The position numbers and the translations under genes were made by a program. The notes below the pieces were generated by a model. That model was given only the letters and a program-made list of their open reading frames with translations, did no database searches and was not told where the DNA came from. From Candidatus Bathyarchaeota archaeon (GTDB lineage: Archaea; Thermoproteota; Bathyarchaeia; Bathyarchaeales; DTEX01): a stretch of DNA of 53,323 nucleotides. Positions 41,807-51,633 of the stretch are shown here, in pieces. The stretch's first letter is position 1. Each line of letters starts with the position of its first letter. The stretch is taken from contig JANXEA010000010.1 in assembly GCA_025059045.1 (NCBI GenBank), positions 1 to 53,323 on the forward strand, written 5' to 3'.

Positions 41807-42475
41807 TTAGATTAGTCTACGCTGCGATGGGTCATAGGAACCCTTTATTCTCTTGACCGTATCCCAAGACTTACGCACAAACTCTGGAAAAGATCCATGG
41901 GTCCTAACCCAATCCTCAAGGAACCTAACAGTTCTAGGATCAGCCGCGTAGCCGGAACCGAAGTCGCCATACTCCCTCCTCAACTCGGCGATTATAGAGT
42001 CACGGTCAACCTTCGCAATGATGGATGCCGCGGACACGATTGGATAGTTCCTATCTGCCTTATGCTCGGATATTATATGCACATCAAAAGGAATATTCTC
42101 TGCTATATGATCCCTGAATCTCTCCGGATAAACGTCTGAGGCGTCAACGTAGACTATCTGGGGCTTGAGTTCCATTATAACCCTCGCCATGGCCCGTGCC
42201 TCAAGTCTATTAAGACGGTATAGTCTACCGCCTTTCTCAACAACAGCGTCTATCTCGGCAGGCGCCAGTCTGACCACACTGTAGGCTTCAACGACACGTT
42301 TGATCTCAGCCGCGAGAGAACTCCTTTTAGCTGGCGAAAGAAGCTTCGAATCCTTTACGCCTAAGCTAACGATCTTGTGGAGATCACTCTCCTGAATAGC
42401 TACACCAGCAATGACCAGAGGCCCGATAACCGCGCCCCTCCCAGCATCGTCAACCCCGCCAATCAACATTAACAA
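41807..42475 (-). CDS. rnhB: Ribonuclease HII
   Basis: RNase HII removes ribonucleotides and RNA primers paired with DNA. The 222-residue protein begins IGGVDDAGRGAVIGPLVIAG and has the later catalytic aspartate in IVYVDASDV near residue 118 and the SIIAKVDRDSIIAELRREYG motif. The family's Asp-Glu pair at the start (usually DEAGRG) is Asp9-Asp10 here, a Glu-to-Asp exchange of a metal ligand. It is the last gene of a reverse-strand run pyrI, THEP1-like NTPase, rnhB, eight bases after the NTPase gene. Other RNase H types may be elsewhere. Confidence 0.94.
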   Translation of the reverse strand: MLMLIGGVDDAGRGAVIGPLVIAGVAIQESDLHKIVSLGVKDSKLLSPAKRSSLAAEIKRVVEAYSVVRLAPAEIDAVVEKGGRLYRLNRLEARAMARVIMELKPQIVYVDASDVYPERFRDHIAENIPFDVHIISEHKADRNYPIVSAASIIAKVDRDSIIAELRREYGDFGSGYAADPRTVRFLEDWVRTHGSFPEFVRKSWDTVKRIKGSYDPSQRRLI

Positions 42476-42483
42476 GGACTCTC

Positions 42484-43038
42484 CTAACTAGAATCCTTAG
42501 GCTGTAGGTAATTCAGAACTTCATCCATGATTTCGCCTACTAGATTTACCCTGTTCTCTTCGTCAACCTCAATTATCTTAACATCTCTCCGTCTTCTGAT
42601 ATCCGCAACAAATGGATCGGATACTCTATAATGGATGGTTCCAACGAGAATCTTCCCGCTCTCCATAGCCGCTGATACAGCGTTCCTGAACCGATTAGAG
42701 TAAAGCTCCATAGGCCCTATTTCATCGATCACAATTACGTCTGCAGTCTTAACCGCCTCAAAGATTGCCTGCACGCCGATCCTCTCAAGATCATCAAGGC
42801 AGACCCCATACTTGCCAATCCTGGGACCAGACTTCCGCTCGAAATGGGCAAGCCACCCCTCTCTTGAGCCTCTAATGTCGTAGATCTTAAACCCGACTCT
42901 AACTCCGCCTTCACGGACTTCACGGCTAATCATGCCCCCAACAGTAAATCCTCTAGCCCTTAGGGCTTCGGCAACATTAAAGATAATAGTCGTCTTACCT
43001 ACACCCGGCCTACCAGTTAAGAGAAGGATGTGCTTCAA
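42484..43038 (-). CDS. THEP1-family nucleoside triphosphatase
   Basis: The 184-residue P-loop protein has Walker A (LLTGRPGVGKTTII) at residues 6-19 and Walker B with the family DEIGPMELYS (VIVIDEIGPMELYS) near residue 97. This matches archaeal THEP1 NTPases (Aquifex/Thermotoga relatives), which hydrolyse NTPs and whose human homologue NTPCR is similar; cellular role is unclear. It is 37 bases downstream of pyrI and eight bases upstream of rnhB, so the three are probably cotranscribed. There is no sign of a kinase lid or nuclease domain. Confidence 0.88.
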   Translation of the reverse strand: MKHILLLTGRPGVGKTTIIFNVAEALRARGFTVGGMISREVREGGVRVGFKIYDIRGSREGWLAHFERKSGPRIGKYGVCLDDLERIGVQAIFEAVKTADVIVIDEIGPMELYSNRFRNAVSAAMESGKILVGTIHYRVSDPFVADIRRRRDVKIIEVDEENRVNLVGEIMDEVLNYLQPKDSS

Positions 43039-43075
43039 GACGCTTCACTTCATACTGTCAGAAGCAGGTCGAAGG

Positions 43076-43543
43076 CTAGAACTGTTGGAGAACATCCTCT
43101 TTCTCGAGTATGTTGCCGCAGTAGTGGCACCTTAACCTCAACGGTTCATCTTTCTCAACGTAGAAGATGGGTTTGACAGGCTCGTGCCTACTATTCGATA
43201 TGCATGATGGCTTGGTACATTTGACGATCCCGCATAAAACTTGGGGGAGCTTCACAGACTGTTTCTCTACGACCCTATAGTTCCTGATGATGTTTATGGT
43301 TGCATGAGGCGCTATCAAAGCGATCCTGTCAACCTCTTCAGGATTCAATTCGCGTCCCTCAATCTTGACAATGTCCTTAATGCCTAGTTTCCCACTAGGA
43401 ACATTCATCGCTATCGATACAACCTTGCATGAGTGCCCATTAATTCCCAGGATCTTTACTACGTCGAGAGCATGCCCCTTCGTTATATGATCGATGACGG
43501 TGCCATTCTTTATCTTAGAAACCCTTAATGTCCTTCTAGACAT
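43076..43543 (-). CDS. pyrI: Aspartate carbamoyltransferase regulatory chain
   Basis: PyrI binds nucleotides and carries allosteric control to PyrB. The 155-residue protein has the N-terminal VSKIKNGTVIDHI allosteric domain and the C-terminal zinc domain with four cysteines (CTKPSC near residue 110 and CHYCGN near residue 138). It is full length. Unlike the usual pyrBI operon, it is transcribed away from pyrB, on the opposite strand with 164 bases between the starts, and leads a run with the THEP1-like NTPase and rnhB. Confidence 0.95.
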   Translation of the reverse strand: MSRRTLRVSKIKNGTVIDHITKGHALDVVKILGINGHSCKVVSIAMNVPSGKLGIKDIVKIEGRELNPEEVDRIALIAPHATINIIRNYRVVEKQSVKLPQVLCGIVKCTKPSCISNSRHEPVKPIFYVEKDEPLRLRCHYCGNILEKEDVLQQF

Positions 43544-43575
43544 TTTGAATCCGCCAAACTTAACTAGTCGTTAAC

Positions 43576-44643
<1,068 letters not shown>

Positions 44644-44654
44644 CATTTAATATC

Positions 44655-47519
44655 CTAGTCTTCCCAGTATTCTCTGGTCCTCAAAAACCGTATCTTCGCC
44701 CTAAGCAGATCTATGTAGAATTCATTCTCGTCAACCCACATTTTTCCCAGGATCCTTGACGCAGTCTCTGGGCCGACGCCTAAAACCTGAAGTGCAACTA
44801 TGGCCCTCCTTCCATAACTGAGAACGAGATCAGCGGATCTCCTCGCATTGCTCAGCTCCTTAACATCATCATCGCCGAGTTTCTCCCCGCTCATCCTTCG
44901 AGAAAGGATGCCCTTGAGCCGCGTCGGATCCTGCCCCTTCTTGAGGCAGGCTATCAACCCTGAGCCGCATCTTTCGCAGATAGGCCTTTCCGGGATATCT
45001 CTCACCCTAACCCTGCCCGACGATTCCCCGCAGGAGATGCAGAACAGCTGGACCACGCGCGCCTCGATCGCACGTCTCATCCTATCAACATTCTTGATGA
45101 GAACATGCTTGGGAGCCATCATCTCAGAGAGATCGGAGTACTTAGCTAGGATGTGGTAGGCGAGCGGTGAAGGTGCCTCCCTCACCCATATTTTCTCAAC
45201 CGCTATGTCACCAGACCTTGCAGAGGAGATAACCTTCACTGCGGACTCGAGATCCACCCTCTCCAATGCTGCCTCTCTAAGCGTTTCATCATAGATCGGG
45301 GTCCGTTTGAACCTTTTAGGGAGTTCAGCAAGCCTTTTCGGGCCGAGAATCTTACCCCTCGGTAGCGCCCCAAACCTTTCAGCGACAAACTTCATCCTAT
45401 CAGCAAAGGGGAACCGGGCTTCCAGATACTCCTCGAAAGCTTTTTTGACATCATTATCCGACAGATTAAAGATTAGGGATGAGACCCTATCAAGTACGAA
45501 TGGTTCAACTCCTCGCGGCGTCTCAATTAAGATCCTATAGGAGTCGTTCCACCAACCTACAATCAATTCATGATCCGAGAGGACCGAGTCGAATATGCAT
45601 CCTAAAGTCAGATTGACAGCGTCTCCAAAGCATGCGTGAACTATCAGAAACCGGTCGAATGCCTCTATAACTATACGTCTATGGGTGGGAAGCGGCATAC
45701 CACGTTTTATATGCTCATCAACCTCTCCCACAGCGTCACATATAACATGGGGGTCAACCGAAAGCTTATCGGCTAGATTCTCAATCACCTCTTCAACACG
45801 TGTGGCCAGCTTAAGCTCCTCAGCAATTTCTTCCAAGAGTCTACCTGTCTCCTGCGCCAACCGGAAAGGCACAGGAATCATCTCGCCGTCCCATCCGGGT
45901 ATCGCCGCTATAGGATCATCTGAGGGGACGACATAAACATCGCCGGTCTCATCCTCTATCTGAACTATCCGCCAGACCCTGCCTTTACATATGAAGCTTA
46001 AGCCTATTCTAGCCCTCAAAGCCATAAACTCTTCGCCCAAGGTCCCTATCTTCCTATCCGTCACTACATCGATAATCGGGTATCTTCTTTCATCAGGTAT
46101 CATCGAGAGGTTCTCGTAGTAGTAGCGCCTAGTCCTCCATCTCCTCCTCAAAACATCTCCATCCACGTTTATCAGGCCTAAATGGGCAAGATATCTTACA
46201 ACTTCAAGAAATTTATCCTTTGGCAACCCCCTATATGGATATGCACGCCTAACAATGTTGAATACCTCATCAATCCTACTCTCGCTTAGATCTAGGAGGA
46301 GCCCAGCAATCTGATGGGCTAAGACGTCAAGCGCATTTACATGGATTTTTATTGGCTCCACGAGTTTTCTCACGGCAAGTCGGATGGCAGCTATCGACTC
46401 CAGGGCATCGTCTGGACATGCCGTAATGATCACGCCTCTCGACGTCAAATCCAGCCTATGCCCACTCCTTCCCACCCTCTGGATAAGAGCAGAAACCTGC
46501 CTAGGCGACAGGTACTGTATTACCAGGTCAACATGGCCAATGTCTACGCCGAGCTCCATCGTGCTTGTGCAGACAAGGCCCTTCAACATTCGCCTCTTAA
46601 ACATATCTTCGATCGCCTCCCTCTCTTCCCTTGAGATAGAGCTATGGTGAACTGCAATGTCCGGGGATATACGGGTCAGATGGTGGCCAAGCATCTCAGC
46701 ATTGGTTCTGCTGTTAACGAAGACCAGAGTAGACGTATGGTTCTTCACTAGATCTCCAATCCTTCTAATTCGCGCCGCCGCTTCAGGCGTAGTCTTCAGC
46801 TCTTCAGCGAGCTCATAATCCTCCTCAACGGGGGCAGGATGCTCTATGAAGCAGCTCCAGCTCTTTGGAAGCGAGACTGTTACCGTTCTGATTTTACCCT
46901 CAGATCCTGCGATGAACGCCGCTACCTCCTCAGGGTTGCCGATAGTGGCTGAAAGCCCGATCCGCTGGAACTCTCGGCTAGTTAGGATGGCAAGCCTTTC
47001 CAAGCCGACTGAAAGTTGGGCTCCCCTCTTATCACTAGCCAGCTCGTGAACCTCGTCCACGATCACATATTTCACGGTTCTCAGATGATTCCTCATCAGT
47101 TTTCCGGGCAGAATAGCCTGTAATGTCTCAGGGGTTGTTACTAAGATGTCAGGCGGCTTCTTAGCTTGCCTCTGGCGATCTTTGATCGTTGTGTCTCCAT
47201 GTCTGACTTCAACCGTGAATCCTAATAGATCAGCCCACTTGGTTATTCTTCCAAACAGATCCCTGTTTAGAGCCCTAAGCGGAGTTATATAAAGGGCGGA
47301 GATCCCCCTTCTTTCATCATCTAAAAGGATCTTTGAGAATACTGGGAGCAGGGCAGCCTCTGTCTTGCCGCTTGCTGTGGGGGCGACCAGTAAGACATTT
47401 TCGCCGCGCAGTATCGCGGGGATTGCCTCTGCCTGTGGCTCAGTAGGCTCGGATATCCCGAAGGTTTTAAGAGCCGACCTTACTCTCTCATGTAGAAGGA
47501 GAAAGACGTCCCCGGCCAA
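44655..47519 (-). CDS. lhr: Lhr-family superfamily 2 helicase
   Basis: The 954-residue protein has the SF2 helicase core: Q-motif region FGISEPTEPQAEAIPAIL, Walker A APTASGKTEAALLP near residue 50, Walker B VIVDEVHELAS near residue 152, SAT motif LSATIGNPEE and the arginine finger region QRVGRSGHRLD. The Lhr-core winged helix and C-terminal domain follow. A CISCGESSGRV and CERCGSG zinc motif lies at about residue 855-885, as in some archaeal Lhr. Lhr helicases unwind RNA:DNA and DNA structures with 3'-5' polarity and function in repair. The gene is monocistronic and convergent with pyrB. Confidence 0.95.
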   Translation of the reverse strand: MAGDVFLLLHERVRSALKTFGISEPTEPQAEAIPAILRGENVLLVAPTASGKTEAALLPVFSKILLDDERRGISALYITPLRALNRDLFGRITKWADLLGFTVEVRHGDTTIKDRQRQAKKPPDILVTTPETLQAILPGKLMRNHLRTVKYVIVDEVHELASDKRGAQLSVGLERLAILTSREFQRIGLSATIGNPEEVAAFIAGSEGKIRTVTVSLPKSWSCFIEHPAPVEEDYELAEELKTTPEAAARIRRIGDLVKNHTSTLVFVNSRTNAEMLGHHLTRISPDIAVHHSSISREEREAIEDMFKRRMLKGLVCTSTMELGVDIGHVDLVIQYLSPRQVSALIQRVGRSGHRLDLTSRGVIITACPDDALESIAAIRLAVRKLVEPIKIHVNALDVLAHQIAGLLLDLSESRIDEVFNIVRRAYPYRGLPKDKFLEVVRYLAHLGLINVDGDVLRRRWRTRRYYYENLSMIPDERRYPIIDVVTDRKIGTLGEEFMALRARIGLSFICKGRVWRIVQIEDETGDVYVVPSDDPIAAIPGWDGEMIPVPFRLAQETGRLLEEIAEELKLATRVEEVIENLADKLSVDPHVICDAVGEVDEHIKRGMPLPTHRRIVIEAFDRFLIVHACFGDAVNLTLGCIFDSVLSDHELIVGWWNDSYRILIETPRGVEPFVLDRVSSLIFNLSDNDVKKAFEEYLEARFPFADRMKFVAERFGALPRGKILGPKRLAELPKRFKRTPIYDETLREAALERVDLESAVKVISSARSGDIAVEKIWVREAPSPLAYHILAKYSDLSEMMAPKHVLIKNVDRMRRAIEARVVQLFCISCGESSGRVRVRDIPERPICERCGSGLIACLKKGQDPTRLKGILSRRMSGEKLGDDDVKELSNARRSADLVLSYGRRAIVALQVLGVGPETASRILGKMWVDENEFYIDLLRAKIRFLRTREYWED

Positions 47520-47564
47520 AAAATAGCCCTCTAACCAGCATTTAATATAACGGGCTTAATCTTT

Positions 47565-48077
47565 TTAGGTTTTGTCGGCTCCAATATGCCTTAACAGCTC
47601 TTTGAATGCCACCTTAAACCCATATGCAAATTTCTTCTCTCCACTTTCTATAAACCGCTTTATCTCGTCTAAGCTGAGAAAGAAACCTTCAACAATCTCA
47701 TCCCTATTGTATTTTAACTCGCCATCATAGTGGCAGATGAAAAGGGCGGAGATCTCACGCTCCGTTTCAGAGAAACTCTTAACCTTACCTATCATCCTCA
47801 GCGGCGCATCTATGCCAAGCTCCTCTCTCAACTCCCTTTTAGCCGCGGTCTCATAGTCCTCTCCATAGTCAACGTGTCCAGTTGCAGATCCCGTGTAATA
47901 ACCGGCGTAAAGATCCTTTGTCATAGAACGCTTCTGAATGAAAAGCTCATTCTTACTGTTCAACACGAAGATGTATACGGATCTATGGATAAGAGCCGAT
48001 CCCGAGTGGCACGCTTCCCTACTCGCACATCCAATAACATTGTCATTCTCGTCGACAACATAGAAATACTCATTCAT
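47565..48077 (-). CDS. Nudix hydrolase, IPP isomerase-like (YfcD type)
   Basis: The 170-residue protein contains a full Nudix box, GHVDYGEDYETAAKRELREE followed by LGI, near residue 70, which binds metal and the diphosphate substrate. The N-terminal CASREACHSGSALIHRSVYIF pattern resembles the IPP isomerase-like subgroup. True type I IPP isomerase has a Cys and Glu active pair that I cannot place with certainty here, and archaea generally use the unrelated type II isomerase, so a phosphohydrolase role on nucleotide or isoprenoid diphosphates is more likely. It is alone, 45 bases upstream of the lhr start on the same strand. Confidence 0.85.
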   Translation of the reverse strand: MNEYFYVVDENDNVIGCASREACHSGSALIHRSVYIFVLNSKNELFIQKRSMTKDLYAGYYTGSATGHVDYGEDYETAAKRELREELGIDAPLRMIGKVKSFSETEREISALFICHYDGELKYNRDEIVEGFFLSLDEIKRFIESGEKKFAYGFKVAFKELLRHIGADKT

Positions 48078-48181
48078 AAGATCCTACCAGAGTTGATTTA
48101 GACTGAAAAGCGCCTTATCATCTCCTCTCACACATGTCCAGATGCCTCTTAAGATTCCTATTGCTGAAGTATCAAACCATC

Positions 48182-49585
48182 TTAGGCATGTATCGCCTTG
48201 TTCACCGCAGCCCTTGCAGCCTCCATTAACGTCTCACTAACAGTTGGATGGGCATGTATCAGGCTTCCCAGCTCTTCAACCGTACATTCAAGCTTGATGG
48301 CTAAGCTAGCCTCACCTATCACTTCGGTAACATTTGGGCCTATCAGATGGACGCCTAAGATCTCGCCTGTCTTCCTATCGCATACGATCTTCGCAAAGCC
48401 CTCAGACTCGCCTAGCGATAGGGCTCTTCCATTGGCCAGCATCGGAAACCTGCCAACCGCGACATCATAGCCCTGACTCTTCGCCTCCTCCTCCGAAAGG
48501 CCGACAGAGGCGATCTCAGGTTTACAGTAAACACATGAAGGCATAATCTTAGGGTCGAAGACAGAGTTTAAGCCAGCTATATTCTCAGCGGCGACGACTC
48601 CACCTGCCAAAGCTGCATGAGCAAGCATCTTCCCTCCAGTAACGTCTCCCACCGCATAGATGTTCGGCACATTCGTCCTCATATGCCTATCAACTAATAT
48701 GAAGCCCTCCCTCATTTGAAGGCCGACATTTTCAAGACCAAGATTCTCCGTTGATGGCCTCCTTCCCATCGAGATCAATGCCTTCTCCACCTCAACCTCC
48801 GTCGACGACCCGTTAGAGGTTACCATCAGCCTAACCCCGGAGTCAGGTCTAATGGTCACAGCCGCCACCTTTGATCCTGTTACAACATCTATTCCCTTCC
48901 TCCGCAGAATCCTTTGGTAAGCCGCGCCTATCTCCCTATCGAACGAGGGTAATATAGAGGCTGCGGACTCTATGATCTTAACCTTGGAGCCTAAGCCGTT
49001 GAAGATGACGGCCATCTCGATGCCTATGATGCTTCCCCCTATCACTGCGAGACTTTCCGGACATTCCCTAATACTCAATGCTGATCGACTTGTTAAGACT
49101 GACTTCTCATCAACCCTGAACTCAGGCGGCCTGGCATCATTGGATCCCGTGGCTATCACTATATTCTTCGCTCTAATTGTCTCCTCCTTTCCATTTGAGG
49201 TTGAGACTTGAATCGTGTCTCTTGACTTTATAGTTCCCTTGCCCTCAATGAGTTTGATTGAATTCTTCTTTATCAGATAATGCACGCCGCTTGAGAGCCT
49301 ATTAACCACAGCATCCTTTCTCTCAGCAGCTTTGCCGAGATCTATACCCTCCATCCTAAGCCCTAAATCGCCGAAATTCTTAGCTGTCTCAAACAGATTG
49401 ATTATGGAGAGCATGGTCTTAGTAGGTATGCATCCCCAATTCAGGCAGGTTCCGCCAACCTTCTCCCTCTCTATTAGAGCAACGCTCCTCTGGAGCTGTG
49501 CTGCTCTTATGGCGGCCACATACCCTCCTATACCCGCACCTATAACTGCTACGTCAAATATGGGATTTCCAGCCGATCCTGACAT
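48182..49585 (-). CDS. lpdA: Dihydrolipoyl dehydrogenase
   Basis: Reoxidises protein-bound dihydrolipoamide with NAD, as the E3 part of glycine cleavage or 2-oxoacid dehydrogenase complexes. The 467-residue protein has the FAD motif VIGAGIGGYVAAIRA, redox-active Cys47/Cys52 in GGTCLNWGCIPTK, the NAD motif VIGGSIIGIEMAVIF, the YAVGDVTGG segment and the C-terminal dimer interface with catalytic His in HAHPTVSE. All functional residues are present. It begins at ATG 49585. A lipoate ligase gene lies 1.2 kb away, so lipoylated proteins are likely made, though no E2 or GcvH gene is in the window. Confidence 0.95.
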   Translation of the reverse strand: MSGSAGNPIFDVAVIGAGIGGYVAAIRAAQLQRSVALIEREKVGGTCLNWGCIPTKTMLSIINLFETAKNFGDLGLRMEGIDLGKAAERKDAVVNRLSSGVHYLIKKNSIKLIEGKGTIKSRDTIQVSTSNGKEETIRAKNIVIATGSNDARPPEFRVDEKSVLTSRSALSIRECPESLAVIGGSIIGIEMAVIFNGLGSKVKIIESAASILPSFDREIGAAYQRILRRKGIDVVTGSKVAAVTIRPDSGVRLMVTSNGSSTEVEVEKALISMGRRPSTENLGLENVGLQMREGFILVDRHMRTNVPNIYAVGDVTGGKMLAHAALAGGVVAAENIAGLNSVFDPKIMPSCVYCKPEIASVGLSEEEAKSQGYDVAVGRFPMLANGRALSLGESEGFAKIVCDRKTGEILGVHLIGPNVTEVIGEASLAIKLECTVEELGSLIHAHPTVSETLMEAARAAVNKAIHA

Positions 49586-49664
49586 GTCCCTAATCTTCGC
49601 TTAAGCCATTTATAAAAGCTCCTTTTCTGAGATAATTGGTGATTTGTGCGTGCATCCTGATTTC

Positions 49665-50696
49665 TCATGGAGCCAGAAGAACTTTAAGCGCTCTCCTCTC
49701 CTCAATCATCCTGAAGCCTTCACTCCACTCCTCAAGATGCAGCTTCGCCGTTATTAACGGTGCTAGCCTAATCTTACCTTGGCTCAGAAGCGTTATACTT
49801 CTCCGCCAACTTGTCCACACTGTTCCCCAAGATCCTTTCACATCAAGCTCTCCTTCAACAATCCGGTCTAAATCCATCTCTGATGGTTTCCCGAGCCCAA
49901 GCAACCCGACTCTCCCGCATTTTCTCACCAACTGAAACGCTTGCCTCCTAGCCGAAGGTGCGCCGCTCGCCTCAAGAACAACATCGACGCCTAAACCATC
50001 AGTCAAACTTTTCACCGATTCGACAGGATCCTCTTCGTCGCAGTTCACGGTTACATCCGCGCCGAGGCTTCTCGCGGTCTCCAATCGTTCCTTATCCGCC
50101 CTTATCCCAGTTACCACAACAAGGCCTGCGCCAGCCGCCTTTGCAGCCTGAAGCGCAACTAGACCAGCTGGTCCAGGACCAACAACCGCGACGGTGTCCC
50201 CGGGTTGAACGCACACCCTCTCATAAACGAGCCGCACCACGCATGCGACAAGCTCGACCATAGCCGCCTCATCGAAAGGCAGGTTTTCAGGTATTTTATG
50301 AAGGATGCTTGCGGGTACATTCACGTATTTGGCGAATGTCCCGTCCGCCCTATGAGAGCCAAGGACACGCTTGTCTCCGACGCATCGATTAGCATGGTTT
50401 GTCCTGCACATATAGCATTTTCCGCATGGTATTGTCGCGGGAGAAGTCACACGGTCTCCTACATCATAATCCTTAACCCCACTCCCCTTCTCGACGATTA
50501 CGCCGGAATACTCGTGGCCCAGGACAACGGGGGGAGTGTAGAATGCTGTGTCATGATAGATGTGGATGTCAGTGCCGCAGATACCTGTGTACTTAACCTC
50601 GATCAAAACTTCATCAAATCCCACCTTTGGAACTTCTTTTTCCATAAGCTCAACATTTCCTGGTCCACGCTTCACCTTCACAACAGCCTTCATCAA
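49665..50696 (-). CDS. Zinc-dependent alcohol/polyol dehydrogenase (MDR family)
   Basis: The 343-residue medium-chain dehydrogenase has the catalytic-zinc region YTGICGTDIHIYHD (Cys and Asp/His) and GHEYSGVIVEKG, and the structural-zinc motif CGKCYMCRTNHANRC near residue 95. The NAD(P) motif is VVGPGPAGLVALQAAK. This is the threonine/sorbitol dehydrogenase branch; substrate cannot be read with confidence. Both zinc sites are intact. It is divergent from the lipoate ligase, and a second, similar dehydrogenase lies beyond that gene, suggesting related but distinct substrates. Confidence 0.87.
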   Translation of the reverse strand: MMKAVVKVKRGPGNVELMEKEVPKVGFDEVLIEVKYTGICGTDIHIYHDTAFYTPPVVLGHEYSGVIVEKGSGVKDYDVGDRVTSPATIPCGKCYMCRTNHANRCVGDKRVLGSHRADGTFAKYVNVPASILHKIPENLPFDEAAMVELVACVVRLVYERVCVQPGDTVAVVGPGPAGLVALQAAKAAGAGLVVVTGIRADKERLETARSLGADVTVNCDEEDPVESVKSLTDGLGVDVVLEASGAPSARRQAFQLVRKCGRVGLLGLGKPSEMDLDRIVEGELDVKGSWGTVWTSWRRSITLLSQGKIRLAPLITAKLHLEEWSEGFRMIEERRALKVLLAP

Positions 50697-50768
50697 AGAA
50701 CCTCGCTTCCATATCCAATAACATAATAACTAACCAACCATTAGAATTAAATAGTTACCTGGAACTGG

Positions 50769-51557
50769 ATGCGAAAGATGGAGCAAGGTATGGAGAAATG
50801 GAGGCTTCTGAATCTCGCTTCGCCTAACAGGCCTGAGATGAACTTGGCAATCGAAGAGGCTGTATTCCATTCGGTAGCGGAGATGAGAGCCCCGCCCACG
50901 GTCATGTTCTGGAGAAATGATAAAGCAGTGGTTGTCGGCTACTCACAAAGCGTGGAGGCCGAGGTCGATCTAGACATATGCGAGGTTGAAGGGGTAAGGG
51001 TTGCCAGAAGGTTCTCAGGCGGAGGCACAGTGTTCCACGACCATGGAAACCTGAATTATAGCATAATTATCAAGGCGGACCATCCCTCAATTAAGGGTTT
51101 AGATGTTGCCGGCTCCCACAGGTTCTTTGTAAGCGGTGTCATCACTTTTCTTGAAGATTTGGGGTTAAGCGCGGTTTTCAGCCCTCCAAGCGACATAATG
51201 GTTAACGGAAAGAAGATTTCCGGTAACGCCCAGGCCAGAAGAAGGGGGACAATACTCCATCATGGAACACTCCTAGTAAACTCAGACCTGGATCTTCTCA
51301 ATAGAGTCTTGAAGGCTAGAGCAAGTCAGGATAAAAATTCAAATGTCAGTAGTAGGAGAAGACCCGTAACAAATCTGATAGATGAGCTAGGGTGCAGCAT
51401 CTCGATCTGGAGAGTGACATCCCGGCTGAAAAAGTCGTTTGAAAAAGCGTTCTCAATAATGTTAGTTGAGAGCAGCCTAACCATGGATGAGGCGAGGATA
51501 TCTGGGGTCCTCTGCAAAGAGAAGTATGCTAGACGAGAATGGATCTTTCTCCGATAA
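50769..51557 (+). CDS. lplA: Lipoate-protein ligase A, catalytic part
   Basis: LplA activates lipoate with ATP and attaches it to acceptor lysines. The 262-residue protein has the family motifs RRFSGGGTVFHDHGNLNYS near residue 78 and the active-site lysine in VNGKKISGNAQARR near residue 143. It matches the archaeal two-gene form in which the C-terminal domain (LplB) is a separate gene; no lplB is visible here. ATG 50769 is the frame start; ATG 50790 is also possible. The gene is divergent from one zinc dehydrogenase and followed 76 bases later by another. Confidence 0.92.
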   Translation: MRKMEQGMEKWRLLNLASPNRPEMNLAIEEAVFHSVAEMRAPPTVMFWRNDKAVVVGYSQSVEAEVDLDICEVEGVRVARRFSGGGTVFHDHGNLNYSIIIKADHPSIKGLDVAGSHRFFVSGVITFLEDLGLSAVFSPPSDIMVNGKKISGNAQARRRGTILHHGTLLVNSDLDLLNRVLKARASQDKNSNVSSRRRPVTNLIDELGCSISIWRVTSRLKKSFEKAFSIMLVESSLTMDEARISGVLCKEKYARREWIFLR

Positions 51558-51633
51558 AAATGTATCAACGCCTGGGCATTGATCCTAAATCTTAAATTCT
51601 TGAGCAGCTTTCCAGAAGGTTGGGACAAGTATA

